From: Planctomycetia bacterium
Lineage (GTDB): Bacteria > Planctomycetota > Planctomycetia > Pirellulales > UBA1268
Direction: 5' to 3'
Assembly: GCA_009919445.1 (NCBI GenBank)
Contig: RGBY01000006.1
Span: 1 to 29,341 of the forward strand
Length of the DNA: 29,341 bases
Shown here: piece by piece, positions 7,704 to 16,729 of the stretch
Numbering within the stretch: the stretch's first letter is position 1
How the letters are laid out: every line of letters starts with the position of its first letter
Translations under genes and position numbers: made by a program
The notes under the pieces: generated by a model
Told to the model about the DNA's origin: nothing
The model's input: the letters and a program-made list of their open reading frames with translations, nothing else
The model's database searches: none

Positions 7704-9119
7704 TCAGGTTGCCAGTGGCCTGGTCATCTCGACTGGCACGACCCACTGGTCGTATTGCTCGCCAGTAAGCAGGCCAAGTGAGACGGCTGCTTCCTTCAGA
7801 CTGGAGCCGTCAGCATGGGCCTTTTTGGCAATCTTGGCGGCGTTCTCATAGCCAATATGAGTGTTGAGCGCCGTGACCAGCATCAGCGAGTCGTCAAGGT
7901 GATGCTGAATGCGGGCCAGGTTGGGGGCGATGCCGTTGGCACAGTGGAGCCGCATCGAGTCACAGCCATCGGCAATCAGATCAGCACTTTCCAGCACATT
8001 GTGGATCATCACCGGCTTATAGACGTTGAGCTGGAAGTTGCCCTGACTGCCAGCAAAGGCAACGGTGGCATCGTTACCAAAGACCTGCGCACAGACCATG
8101 GTCAGGGCTTCGCACTGGGTTGGGTTCACCTTGCCCGGCATGATTGAACTGCCCGGTTCGTTCTCCGGAATGGTGATTTCGCCAATGCCACACCGCGGGC
8201 CACTGGCCAGCCAGCGGATGTCATTGGCGATCTTGAGCAGGGCCATTGCCAACCCACGCTCGGCAGCACTCACTTCGACCAAGGCATCGTGGGCCGCCAG
8301 GGCAGCAAACTTGTTGGTCGCCGAGACAAAGGGATGCCCTGTTTCTTTGGCGATGTAGGCAGCCGTTGTCTCGCCAAACCGTGGATGGGCATTGAGGCCC
8401 GTGCCGACGGCGGTGCCGCCGATAGCCAGTTCATAGAGGCCGGGCAGAGCCCGCTCAATGCCAGCCAGCCTGTCATCAAGCTGGGCCCGCCAACTGGAGA
8501 TCTCTTGCCCCAGGGTGATTGGGGTCGCATCTTGCAGGTGGGTTCGGCCAATCTTCACCACGTCGGCATACTGTTTTTCGAGTTCGGCGAACGTATCTCG
8601 CAACTGCCGGACCGCTGGCAGGAGCCGGTCGTGGATCACCTCAACAGCTGCAATGTGCATGGCCGTCGGAAAGGTGTCGTTTGAAGACTGGCCACGGTTG
8701 ACGTCATCGTTGGGATGCACCGGCTGCTTTGAGCCCATTTCGCCGCCGGCTATTTCAATGGCCCGGTTTGAGATCACCTCATTCGAGTTCATGTTCGACT
8801 GCGTGCCGCTGCCAGTCTGAAAGACCACCAGCGGGAAGTGATCGTCCAGCGTGCCGGCAATCACCTCATCCGCCGCCTGAGTGATCAGCTTCACCTTGTC
8901 AGCAGGCAGTTGCCCCAGTTCACCGTTGGCGAGTGCCGCTGACTTTTTCAGAATGCCGAGGGCTCGCTTGACCGCCCGTCCCCACTGAAACCGGTCGACA
9001 CCAATTTTGAAGTTGTCCCGTGAGCGTTCGGTCTGAGCGCCCCAGTAGCGATCAGCAGGCACCTGCACCTGGCCCATGCTGTCAGATTCAGTGCGAAACG
9101 ATGGGGCAGACTGCGACAC
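7704..9119 (-). CDS. fumC: Class II fumarate hydratase
   Basis: This enzyme interconverts fumarate and malate in the citric acid cycle, in the cytoplasm, as a homotetramer. The length of 471 residues is normal. Family motifs are in order: GSGTQSNMNSNEVISNRA (103-120), HPNDDVNRGQSSNDTFP (135-151), GRTHLQDATPITLGQE (191-206, with the acid-base His194) and the signature GSSIMPGKVNP (323-333), which holds the catalytic serine on the mobile loop. Class II enzymes need no iron-sulphur cluster. The start is GTG, with AAGGAT seven to eight bases upstream. It is the last gene of a run of minus-strand genes (TPR, tmk, holB, unknown, fumC), 133 bases after the preceding gene. Confidence 0.97.
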   Translation of the reverse strand: MSQSAPSFRTESDSMGQVQVPADRYWGAQTERSRDNFKIGVDRFQWGRAVKRALGILKKSAALANGELGQLPADKVKLITQAADEVIAGTLDDHFPLVVFQTGSGTQSNMNSNEVISNRAIEIAGGEMGSKQPVHPNDDVNRGQSSNDTFPTAMHIAAVEVIHDRLLPAVRQLRDTFAELEKQYADVVKIGRTHLQDATPITLGQEISSWRAQLDDRLAGIERALPGLYELAIGGTAVGTGLNAHPRFGETTAAYIAKETGHPFVSATNKFAALAAHDALVEVSAAERGLAMALLKIANDIRWLASGPRCGIGEITIPENEPGSSIMPGKVNPTQCEALTMVCAQVFGNDATVAFAGSQGNFQLNVYKPVMIHNVLESADLIADGCDSMRLHCANGIAPNLARIQHHLDDSLMLVTALNTHIGYENAAKIAKKAHADGSSLKEAAVSLGLLTGEQYDQWVVPVEMTRPLAT

Positions 9120-9252
9120 GATGAGATCCTTTCAAGACAGGGTTGGGCAGAACCAAGCCCCGATTGTCCGGCCCTTGAGACCTGTTTTCAACCCGGCGCT
9201 CTGGCGTGAGTCACCAGGCCGTGCCGTCAGCATTCGTGGCGGTAGTCTGCTC

Positions 9253-12200
9253 TTAACGCTGCGGCGGTGTCTTGGTCCGGGTGGCGGTCTTCAGAGGCGG
9301 TCGCTCGGCCAACGCCAAGGCCAGCCAGCCATCCCAGCTCACCGCCTGCACAGCGGCCAGATCCTGAAGACCATGATGGTCCGTCAGCTTTTCCGGCAGC
9401 AGCACCAGCGGCCGTTCCTTCGGAAAAATCTTGCCGAAGATTGTTCGTAGGGCAAATTCAATTCGCCCCCGATGGCCAGGGCCACCGATCCGGATGGGCC
9501 CGTCCCGTTCCAGCAGCACCCGGTTCCCAATCGCGACCGGCTTGTAATTCACCTGGCCAATCACGTCGTACCAGTCGCGGCGGCCGCTTTCCAAGGCATC
9601 AATAGCGACCTTGACGTTGACCAGGCCGTCGGCAAATTCAACCCGAATCGGTTCGACTGCTTCGAAGGTCACAGTGACCCCTTCAGGCAGGTCTTCAGGC
9701 AGTTTCGGTTCAAGGCCCAGCCGTTCCTGAACACGGGTGAAGAGGGCCTCGAGTGCAAGCTCTTGGCCACCGATGCCAAGCCGATCGAAGGCGTTGTTGA
9801 GTGCCGACTGATGAACTTGCAGGCCGAGCAGGGTGCCGGCCGGCTCACGAGGGCGAGGGGTGTGAGCGGCAAGCTGCGTGTCGGCATGCAGTCGCAGCCT
9901 CAAGGTGGCTACGTCAGCAGTGGTCTGCATGTAGGGTGTTGGCTGTAGCCCAAGCCGGACAAGTGGGTTCCAGACTTTCTCTTCAATGCGGGCTGATAGT
10001 GCGGCAAACTTTTCTTCTGATTCCTGGTCACATTCCCGGCATGATTGCCAGACAATCTTCTGAGCGACCTCACGATTAGCCTCGGGCAGATTCTCAGCAT
10101 GCTGGTTCTTGGCGAGTGCCCGTAGCATGGAGCCCATCAGCGGCACGGAATCAAAACTGGTTGAGACATTCATCAGCCGGGCCCGATTGGAGGCTGACGC
10201 CTTGGACGGGCCGACCAAAAGCCCCTGTCGGCAGACCTTGATCGGCTTTCGAACCGTAAACTGCCCCGCGCCGCGTGAGGCCATCGAGATAGGGCCTGCA
10301 TCGGTGATGCCATAGGTCGAAACCTGACCATCGACTACCAAGTCAAAGCAGATTTCATCTTCATCGGGGGTGAGCTCGATTGAGGTGGTCTGTTCAACCA
10401 CCCGTCGTCCGCGGACTGGCCTGCCGAGGACAACGTCATTGAGCGAATCCGTGCGGCTGGTGGTCTCGGGCATGAGCCGAGAGAGGAATTCATCCCGTAG
10501 TGAGAGGCGTACATTTGGCGCCGCGTACTGATTCCCAATGGCCTGAAGCAGATCCTCGTTGCCTGGGCGGCGGGTAGCAGTCGCTGTGGCCATGGCCTGG
10601 CGAATGAGGGCGGCTTGCGGAGCAGTGGCCGCAGTTTCAAAGGTTTCAATTGCGGTGAGCAGGTGGACCAGTTCAGCCGAGACCAAGTCGGGTGCGTTGG
10701 CTGCGAGCTGGCTGCGGCTCTCAACAGCGAGGGCTCGGGCTGCCTGCCAGGTGGCTGCTCGTCGTTTGACGGCGAAGGCAACCCGGCGGACCTGGCTGGC
10801 GAGGTCATCATCGGTAATTGCACCGGCGACGAGCATGCCATCGCCAGCACAGTTGGCCAGTTCGTTCAGGGCGGTGTCAGCTGAGTCGGCAGTGAGTGTT
10901 CCACTTTCTTGAACACGTTCAAGCGTGCCGGCTACCTCGTTGGTCCATTTTTGAATGTCCCTACATACTGAAGGCCGCGGAGAAGCCTCCGCGGCCAGGT
11001 TTTTCAGCTGCCGCAGGAGTTCTGTCGGCGGTGGCCAGGCAGGTTGCCCGCCAGCGGCTGCGTCGTCGCGATCGGCCTGATCGTTTAGTTGTCCGAACCG
11101 ATCCCGTAATCTTTCATTGGGACGAATCCGATCGAGTAGCCGCTTGACCGGTGTCTCTGGTGGTGGCGTCACCTGCTGCGATGAGTTGGCGGCATCAGGT
11201 GGTGGGGCTGGTGCTGCTGGGGCATCGGCCTGGGGACTTCGGCCTGTGTTCTGAGAGAGCCGCTTCACAATCCGCTCCCGTGGGCTTTCAACCGGTGGGG
11301 CTGGTTTGACCGGTGGCGTGGTCACGGCTCTGGTCCAGTTGTCACGATCAGGATCAATCCAGGAGGTCCCAGCAGCGGAATCGGTCGAGACGGAGCCGAC
11401 ACCAGCTGACTTTGGCTGCACCGATGAACCGATCAGGTCAGTCCGCAATGGCGGCGCGGGGGCAGTGGCTGTGCGGGGCCGTGGATGTCTAGGCGTCAGG
11501 CTGACCGCGGGCTGATTATCCCAGTGCTTGGGATAGGGTGGGGTATCGGCTTCAGTTGTCGACGCTTGTTCCCGTGACAGATCCAGCAAGCCCATGCGTT
11601 CAGACTGTCGGGGCTTTTCGGGCGACGCGATGGAAGCGGGCCGTGCCGTGATCTGGGGTGGTGCTTGGCGGGTCGGAGATTGTGCTGGTGCAGGTGAGGT
11701 TGCGGAGGCCGATGATGGTGCCGGTGCCGCCAATGCCTTTGACGGACCGAGCGTCCGGGTCAACAGGCTTTTGACCGGAATATTCTGCTCGGTCTGTTCA
11801 GCACGCTCGAGGGCGGCGGCAGCAGACTCAAGCCCACGGGTGGTGGCCTGCGAGCGAGCAGCGGCAGCTTGTGCCTCGTCAGCCGCTGGACGTTTCGCAG
11901 CGTCTGCTGTGGCAACTGACGCATCGGGTGGGGTGGTGGCTGCCTCAGTGGCTTCAGCCGGCTGGTTTTCTGACTTCTGATTTTCTGGCTGCGTTCGCGA
12001 GACCAGGGCCCGAAGCGAATCTGGAGATTCCACGACGATGGCCTTCCCCACATGGCCCTGGGTTGCCGTACGTGTTGGCTCTGGGCTTGGCGGCTCTGGC
12101 TTTTGTGCTGGCGTAGTCGGAAGAGGTGTCGTAGTGGCTTCAGTTGGTGTAGCCGGCTCCGGTGTCACGGTGCCGAGAGCGGCGAATGCCTCAGCGTCGC

Positions 12201-12993
12201 TGGTATCAAACGGCTCTGGCGGAGCGTTCTTGACCGCTGATGAATCCGATGGTGCGGTTGCCGGGGTTGCCGTCTGGTGGACGTGAGCCATGGCGGGGGC
12301 TGGTTGTCCCTTCGCGGGCTTCACTGCGACATCAGCAGCGTGCGTGCTATTGTCGATGGCAGCGAGTGCTTCGGGCGTCGTGCGTGGCTGGGAAGTTGCG
12401 GTGTCTTCACCTACCAGCGTGCCGGTTCGCGCTGAGGGAGCCGGCACCTTGGCAGCCCCAGTGGTGGTCTCGTCGCTGGGCTGTTCTTTGCTGAATACAG
12501 TGACGGCGACCTGGCCAGCCGCAACCTGGCCTCCATCAGCGAGACGTTGATCGGCTGGTTTTTGGTCGGCTGGTTTTTGGTCGACCCTGCGGACCAGTTC
12601 TTCCAAGGAGCCGATTTCTTCCTGACTCAGCGCCATGGGGCGTGGAAGGTCTGCCTGTGGGGCAGGCGTCGCGGCGACGACAGCCGTGGGATCTGCTGGT
12701 AGCTGTGACCACGGCCGGTTGGGACTGTCAGCCAGGACAGTTGGAAGATGTGGCGTATCTGCTGAAGTGGACGCGGCTGTGTCTGTGACTGTTTGTGTTT
12801 CCGTCGCTCGCTGTGAGGCGGCAAAGGCCACTGGCGGCTGGGGTGTGGCAGCGGCGTCGGCCTGTTCTTCGGCAAAGCCAAAAAACGGATTCTGCAGCGG
12901 AGCCGATTCCTGCGGCTCGACAAGCAGGACTGTGGCTAACAGGCCAGCGACAAAAGACGCGACAAAAATTGCGACAGCGTGTTTCTGCGACAT
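9253..12993 (-). CDS. Large membrane-anchored Pro/Ala-rich protein, function unknown
   Basis: The protein has 1246 residues. One transmembrane helix lies near the N-terminus (AVAIFVASFVAGLLATVLLV, about 6-25). About 630 residues of low-complexity Pro/Ala/Thr/Ser sequence follow, including a small repeat of DQKPA. From about residue 660 to the end the composition becomes normal: a helical region (LLRQLKNLAAEA, VCRDIQKWTNEV), then a mixed alpha/beta part with RGAGQFTVRKPIKV and ALNNAFDRLGIGG, ending in short basic sequence. It looks like an inner-membrane protein with a long spacer that displays a C-terminal domain in the periplasm. The ATG at 12993 is chosen because AGGA lies nine bases upstream; the frame is open to 13065. 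I do not recognise the C-terminal domain, though its style is typical of planctomycetes. Confidence 0.75.
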   Translation of the reverse strand: MSQKHAVAIFVASFVAGLLATVLLVEPQESAPLQNPFFGFAEEQADAAATPQPPVAFAASQRATETQTVTDTAASTSADTPHLPTVLADSPNRPWSQLPADPTAVVAATPAPQADLPRPMALSQEEIGSLEELVRRVDQKPADQKPADQRLADGGQVAAGQVAVTVFSKEQPSDETTTGAAKVPAPSARTGTLVGEDTATSQPRTTPEALAAIDNSTHAADVAVKPAKGQPAPAMAHVHQTATPATAPSDSSAVKNAPPEPFDTSDAEAFAALGTVTPEPATPTEATTTPLPTTPAQKPEPPSPEPTRTATQGHVGKAIVVESPDSLRALVSRTQPENQKSENQPAEATEAATTPPDASVATADAAKRPAADEAQAAAARSQATTRGLESAAAALERAEQTEQNIPVKSLLTRTLGPSKALAAPAPSSASATSPAPAQSPTRQAPPQITARPASIASPEKPRQSERMGLLDLSREQASTTEADTPPYPKHWDNQPAVSLTPRHPRPRTATAPAPPLRTDLIGSSVQPKSAGVGSVSTDSAAGTSWIDPDRDNWTRAVTTPPVKPAPPVESPRERIVKRLSQNTGRSPQADAPAAPAPPPDAANSSQQVTPPPETPVKRLLDRIRPNERLRDRFGQLNDQADRDDAAAGGQPAWPPPTELLRQLKNLAAEASPRPSVCRDIQKWTNEVAGTLERVQESGTLTADSADTALNELANCAGDGMLVAGAITDDDLASQVRRVAFAVKRRAATWQAARALAVESRSQLAANAPDLVSAELVHLLTAIETFETAATAPQAALIRQAMATATATRRPGNEDLLQAIGNQYAAPNVRLSLRDEFLSRLMPETTSRTDSLNDVVLGRPVRGRRVVEQTTSIELTPDEDEICFDLVVDGQVSTYGITDAGPISMASRGAGQFTVRKPIKVCRQGLLVGPSKASASNRARLMNVSTSFDSVPLMGSMLRALAKNQHAENLPEANREVAQKIVWQSCRECDQESEEKFAALSARIEEKVWNPLVRLGLQPTPYMQTTADVATLRLRLHADTQLAAHTPRPREPAGTLLGLQVHQSALNNAFDRLGIGGQELALEALFTRVQERLGLEPKLPEDLPEGVTVTFEAVEPIRVEFADGLVNVKVAIDALESGRRDWYDVIGQVNYKPVAIGNRVLLERDGPIRIGGPGHRGRIEFALRTIFGKIFPKERPLVLLPEKLTDHHGLQDLAAVQAVSWDGWLALALAERPPLKTATRTKTPPQR
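12540..12592 (-). repeat. Short in-frame repeat coding for DQKPA
   Basis: The sequence ggctggtttttggtc is repeated directly here, and a diverged third copy (DQRLA) lies beside it. It encodes DQKPADQKPADQRLADG in the low-complexity spacer of the 1246-residue protein, and could change in number without breaking the frame. Confidence 0.7.
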
Positions 12994-13178
12994 CCCTGTC
13001 ATTCCTGAAACCGTTCGATCCATCGACTCGCTTACCGGCCGTCGCTGACGCGTCTGCGGCGGCACGACCCGTAGGGTCCAATCGACAGAAACGACCGGAA
13101 AAATGACCGGAAGTCTTAGAAACGGCAGAATCAGCCCCGGCAGCCAAGATTGTGGGCGAGGCAGGAAGTCTGGGCTGG

Positions 13179-14231
13179 CTAGGAGCGGCCGCCCGGTCGC
13201 TCGAGCTTGGCCGACCAGGCATCAATGAGAATTCCGAGGTTGGCATTCCGCTCAATGCCACTGAGGGCATCAAGGGTGTGCCGGAGGCAGGCGTCAGCCT
13301 CTGCTTCCCCACGCTGCCACCGTCCAACGGCTTCTGCCATGGCCTGATCGTTCGGTGGATCGCCGCCGACTGCGACTCGTAAGCCAGCCCGAAAAAACTC
13401 AACGGCCTGTTCAAGAATAATTCGCAACCGGGCCCGGCGCAGCGGAGCTTCCTTGCCTGCCGCTTCCACCACGGTAAGGGTTTCGCGTGACAGGACCACA
13501 CCGGCAAGGGGTCGGCTGGCCAGCAGACTGAGCAGATGACCCCGGAAGGCCGCAACGTCTTCGTTCAGCAGCAATCGAGCCCGCTGCAGGCTGCCGCCTG
13601 CTGCCCGGGCGACAGCGGCAAGGTCAGCACCAGAGCCCTCTTCGCCCAAGGCTGCCTGTTCGGCACGCAGGATGGCCTCAACCGCTGTCGTCTCCAGCGG
13701 CGCAAAGCGGACTGTCTGACAGCGGGAACGGATCGTCGGCAACTGGCGTTCAAGGGTTGTGCCAACCAGGATGATCACGGCACCGGGCGGTGGCTCTTCG
13801 AGTGTCTTCAGCAGACAGTTGGCCGCCTCGTCTGAGAGGTGGTCTGCATCAAGCAGAATGGCAAGTTTGCGCCGGGCAAGGGCTGGCCGCAGCAGCAGAC
13901 GCCAGCAGAAGCCAGTTCGCAGACGCTGCTCTGGGCTGCCAATGAGCAGGTCGAGAGGAATCGTGGCACGTTCTGGGGGCTTCTCGACAAGGTCAATGTC
14001 GGGGTGGCTATCAGCCAGCGCCTGCACACACGAGGCACACTGGCGACAGGCAATCAGCCCTGCAGCAGGACGTTCACAGGCAAGGGCCAAAGCCAGCGCC
14101 TGGGCGAAGGTTGCCTTGCCTACCCCCGGCTGGCCAACAAAGAGATAGCTGCCGGCAACACGGCCGGCGGCTTCGGCTTGGGCAAAGCGGGCCGCGATCG
14201 CATCGTGTCCTTCAATCCCCTGCCAAGCCAT
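13179..14231 (-). CDS. holB: DNA polymerase III delta-prime subunit
   Basis: This AAA+ subunit of the clamp loader helps place the sliding clamp on DNA. The protein has 350 residues. It shows a Walker A loop (GQPGVGKA, 33-40), four zinc-ribbon cysteines (Cys52, 62, 65 and 68: ACERP, CRQCASC), a Walker-B-like strand (ILLDADHLSDEAAN, 125-138) followed by LLKTLEEPPPG, and the sensor-1 SRC motif (169-171). The C-terminal third is a helical collar-like region. The ATG at 14231 has GAGAGGAAAAG upstream. It follows tmk by 62 bases, an order (tmk-holB) known from many bacteria. DnaX also contains SRC, but the length and the position next to tmk favour delta-prime. Confidence 0.92.
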   Translation of the reverse strand: MAWQGIEGHDAIAARFAQAEAAGRVAGSYLFVGQPGVGKATFAQALALALACERPAAGLIACRQCASCVQALADSHPDIDLVEKPPERATIPLDLLIGSPEQRLRTGFCWRLLLRPALARRKLAILLDADHLSDEAANCLLKTLEEPPPGAVIILVGTTLERQLPTIRSRCQTVRFAPLETTAVEAILRAEQAALGEEGSGADLAAVARAAGGSLQRARLLLNEDVAAFRGHLLSLLASRPLAGVVLSRETLTVVEAAGKEAPLRRARLRIILEQAVEFFRAGLRVAVGGDPPNDQAMAEAVGRWQRGEAEADACLRHTLDALSGIERNANLGILIDAWSAKLERPGGRS

Positions 14232-14293
14232 TTCCGTCTTTTCCTCTCCGTGTCAGGTCACCCTGTCTGCATGACTCTTTTCACTCGTGTGGT

Positions 14294-14929
14294 TCAGCCG
14301 CCGACGGGCCCGTGTAATTCCGGAAACGTTTCTGAGACCGCTGCCAGCAGGCTGGCGGTGACCGTCTGCTTTTCGGCGCTGGCGTCAATGACGACTGCCT
14401 GCGCCCGCTCTGCTTCAAACTGGTAGCCCTGCCGCAAGCGTTCTCGGTAGGCGTCGCCACGCTGCTCCAGTTTGTCAAGCGGACGATCAAGTCGGGTTGC
14501 GGCCGTCGCCAAATCGATGTCGAGTACCAGGGTCAGGTCGGGCTCACGGCCACCTGTTGCGACCTGGCCCACCTGCCTGACAACGTCAGGATCGAGCCCA
14601 CCGGCATGTCCTTGATAAACGATGTTGCTCATCAGGAAACGATCCGAAACCACCCAGGCCTGATTGGCGAGGGCCGGTTCGATTACCTCTCGAACCAGCT
14701 GGGCGCGGGCGGCCATGTAGAGCAACATTTCTGACTCACCTGCCAGATGCAGGTCGTGTCGATGCAGCAAAATCTCACGGATCGCTTCGCCTGTTGGCGT
14801 GGCTCCGGGGTCATGGCAACGCACAACCTGTTGGCCTTGCTGCTCGAGCCAGTCGGCCAGGGCCGTCGCCTGCGACGACTTACCTGACCCGTCCATGCCT
14901 TCAAGCACGATGAACCGCCCCGGTGTCAT
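14294..14929 (-). CDS. tmk: Thymidylate kinase
   Basis: It phosphorylates dTMP to dTDP with ATP, a required step in dTTP synthesis, in the cytoplasm. The 211 residues show the P-loop GMDGSGKS (11-18), the DPGATPTGEAIR motif (40-51; usually EPGGTP...GExIR, so two positions differ), the DRF motif in VVSDRFLMSNIVYQG (93-107), and a LID region with Arg-rich RGDAYRERLRQGY. The ATG at 14929 is chosen over a GTG three bases earlier because GGAGG lies six bases from it. The ATG overlaps the TGA of the upstream TPR gene by one base (TGATG), which suggests translational coupling. holB follows. Confidence 0.95.
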   Translation of the reverse strand: MTPGRFIVLEGMDGSGKSSQATALADWLEQQGQQVVRCHDPGATPTGEAIREILLHRHDLHLAGESEMLLYMAARAQLVREVIEPALANQAWVVSDRFLMSNIVYQGHAGGLDPDVVRQVGQVATGGREPDLTLVLDIDLATAATRLDRPLDKLEQRGDAYRERLRQGYQFEAERAQAVVIDASAEKQTVTASLLAAVSETFPELHGPVGG

Positions 14930-15468
14930 CACGATCCTCCAATCAGTCTGCCCACGCCAAGCGGGTCGGTCGGGTCGAGTTGTGCAATCTGTTGGCTCAC
15001 CTCCCGAGCCATTGTGTGGCGTCCGGTATCAAGCAGGCAATGCACCAGCCCCTTGGCAACCTCGTGAAAAGCTCGGTTGCCAGCAAGCCGATAGGGTACA
15101 GGGCGAGGATTACCGGCTGCCTTTAAGGCCCGGGTGCAGAGTTCAAAGGCCCGGCCGAAGTGGCCGCGGGCAAGCCGTGGGTCATCAGCTTCGAGGGCCA
15201 AAAGCCCAAGATGCAGATGGGCCTCGAGGAAATCAGGGCATTCCGTCAACAGCCAGACCAGTTCCTCGGCGGCAATTTCGGCCTCACCGGCTTCGATCAT
15301 GGCCTCGACCTCGGCGATATCATCGAGCCGTTGCTGCCCGCATCGCGGTTGCACAAACTCCCAGGAAGGTCCGTCGGGCAGATCCCGACGAATCACCGTT
15401 AGTTCGTCACGGCGGTTCGACTTTGGTGACCGGCTCGACTTCGATGGCCGGTTCGACTTTGCTGCCAT
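14929..15468 (-). CDS. Small TPR-like protein coupled to tmk
   Basis: The protein has 179 residues. The first ~22 are basic and Ser/Lys/Arg-rich (SNRPSKSSRSPKSNRR). The rest is helical; residues about 55-115 (IEAGEAEIAAEELVWLL, LEAHLHLGLLALE, ARGHFGRAFELCTRAL) have the spacing of tetratricopeptide repeats. It is probably a cytoplasmic protein-binding scaffold; no enzyme motif is seen. The stop overlaps the tmk start by one base, so the two are expected to be translated together. The start ATG lacks a clear ribosome binding site. Function unknown. Confidence 0.7.
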   Translation of the reverse strand: MAAKSNRPSKSSRSPKSNRRDELTVIRRDLPDGPSWEFVQPRCGQQRLDDIAEVEAMIEAGEAEIAAEELVWLLTECPDFLEAHLHLGLLALEADDPRLARGHFGRAFELCTRALKAAGNPRPVPYRLAGNRAFHEVAKGLVHCLLDTGRHTMAREVSQQIAQLDPTDPLGVGRLIGGS

Positions 15469-15596
15469 TGATCAGAGGCGTTCTTGGGGAGATGGTGGAT
15501 GCCGAACTGGCTTCCACAACAGGTTGGAACTGACATACGGAAAGATTGCAAGTGCCACCACCAGCAAACAGGCAGAAGCCTACCCGAGTCGCCGAC

Positions 15597-16628
15597 ATGC
15601 CTCCGTTGCCCTGGCCAGAGCCTCAGGCCGCAGTCGTTCGGCCCCTCGTGGCCTGGTATCGCCGGGCTGGCCGCGATCTTCCCTGGCGTCGGTCACGTGA
15701 TCCGTATCCGATCTGGATCAGTGAGGTCATGCTGCAGCAGACCCAAGTTGAGCGGGTCAAAGATTTCTTCCGTCGCTTCCTTGAACGGTTTCCCACCGTG
15801 GCTGACCTGGCAGCGGCTGACGAGGCTGCTGTCCTGCAGGCCTGGGAAGGGCTGGGCTACTACCGCCGGGCTCGGCAGTTGCATGCGGCGGCCCGACAGA
15901 TCGTGGCGGACTGCGACGGTGTGTTCCCCCAGACTATATCCGGACTGCGAGCCCTGCCGGGGGTTGGCCGCTACACCGCCGCCGCGATCGCCTCGATTGC
16001 CTTTGACCAGCCGGAGCCAATTATCGAGGCCAATTCACGACGGGTGCTTGCCCGGCTGGCCGGTGACGACCGGCTGCTGCAGGGGCCGCAGGCAGATGAG
16101 CCACTCTGGCAGCTCGCGGCTGAGTTAGTCCCCAAACGACAGGGGGCCGGTCGCTTCAACCAGGCGCTGATGGATTTTGGGGCAATCATCTGCACGCCAG
16201 AAAATCCACGGTGCACCGCCTGCCCGCTGGTGGCGGCCTGCCAAGCCCATCAGCAGGATCGCGTTGCTGAGATCCCCAACCTGCCAGCAGCCCGATCAAT
16301 TCGGCAGTTGCAGGAAACGGTGCTTGTCCTCAGGCATCGTGGCCGCCTGCTTGTCCAGCGGCGACAGGCGGGCGAATGGTGGGAAGGCCTGTGGGACTTT
16401 CCTCGTGTGCTCCCTGCTGGTGTGGTGACCAGCGGGCGGCGGCGGCTGGGGGAGGTTACCTATACCGTCACCCATCATAAGGTGACCTGTCGAATCGTCA
16501 GCCTGACGGTCGATGAACGCCCACGACCGGGGCGGCAGGAGCGGTGGGTGCGGCCAACTGAACTCACCGAGCTCGCCATGACGGCTCCCGGGCGACGGAT
16601 TGCCGTCATGATCGCTTCGCTGCCCTGA
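15597..16628 (+). CDS. mutY: A/G-specific adenine glycosylase
   Basis: It removes adenine mispaired with 8-oxoguanine or guanine, working in the cytoplasm with mutM and mutT functions. The protein has 343 residues. The catalytic Glu43 stands in ISEVMLQQTQV. The helix-hairpin-helix is LPGVGRYTAAAIASIAF (120-136). The iron-sulphur cysteines are Cys199, 206, 209 and 215 with the usual 6-2-5 spacing. A NUDIX-like C-terminal domain follows (VLVLRHRGRLLVQRR, WEGLWDFPRV, VTHHKVTCRIV). The position of the catalytic Asp (Asp144 in the Geobacillus enzyme) holds Glu144 (PIIEANSRRV). The ATG at 15597 gives numbering that matches the family; an upstream TTG at 15546 is possible. It is divergent from the TPR/tmk/holB genes and convergent with glmS. 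Confidence 0.93.
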   Translation: MPPLPWPEPQAAVVRPLVAWYRRAGRDLPWRRSRDPYPIWISEVMLQQTQVERVKDFFRRFLERFPTVADLAAADEAAVLQAWEGLGYYRRARQLHAAARQIVADCDGVFPQTISGLRALPGVGRYTAAAIASIAFDQPEPIIEANSRRVLARLAGDDRLLQGPQADEPLWQLAAELVPKRQGAGRFNQALMDFGAIICTPENPRCTACPLVAACQAHQQDRVAEIPNLPAARSIRQLQETVLVLRHRGRLLVQRRQAGEWWEGLWDFPRVLPAGVVTSGRRRLGEVTYTVTHHKVTCRIVSLTVDERPRPGRQERWVRPTELTELAMTAPGRRIAVMIASLP

Positions 16629-16729
16629 TCGTAGTCACTGCCCTGCTAGAGCGTTTCACTGTCCTGGGCGTAGCCTGTCCGCTGCGGCTGCGTAGTACCT
16701 TGCCAAGGACGATCGCGGCAATGTGGTGA

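Noticed and set aside
12728..13555. Minus-strand frame of 275 codons spanning the holB end and the start of the 1246-residue gene
   Set aside because: It overlaps two better-supported genes in a different frame and has no start signal or domain.
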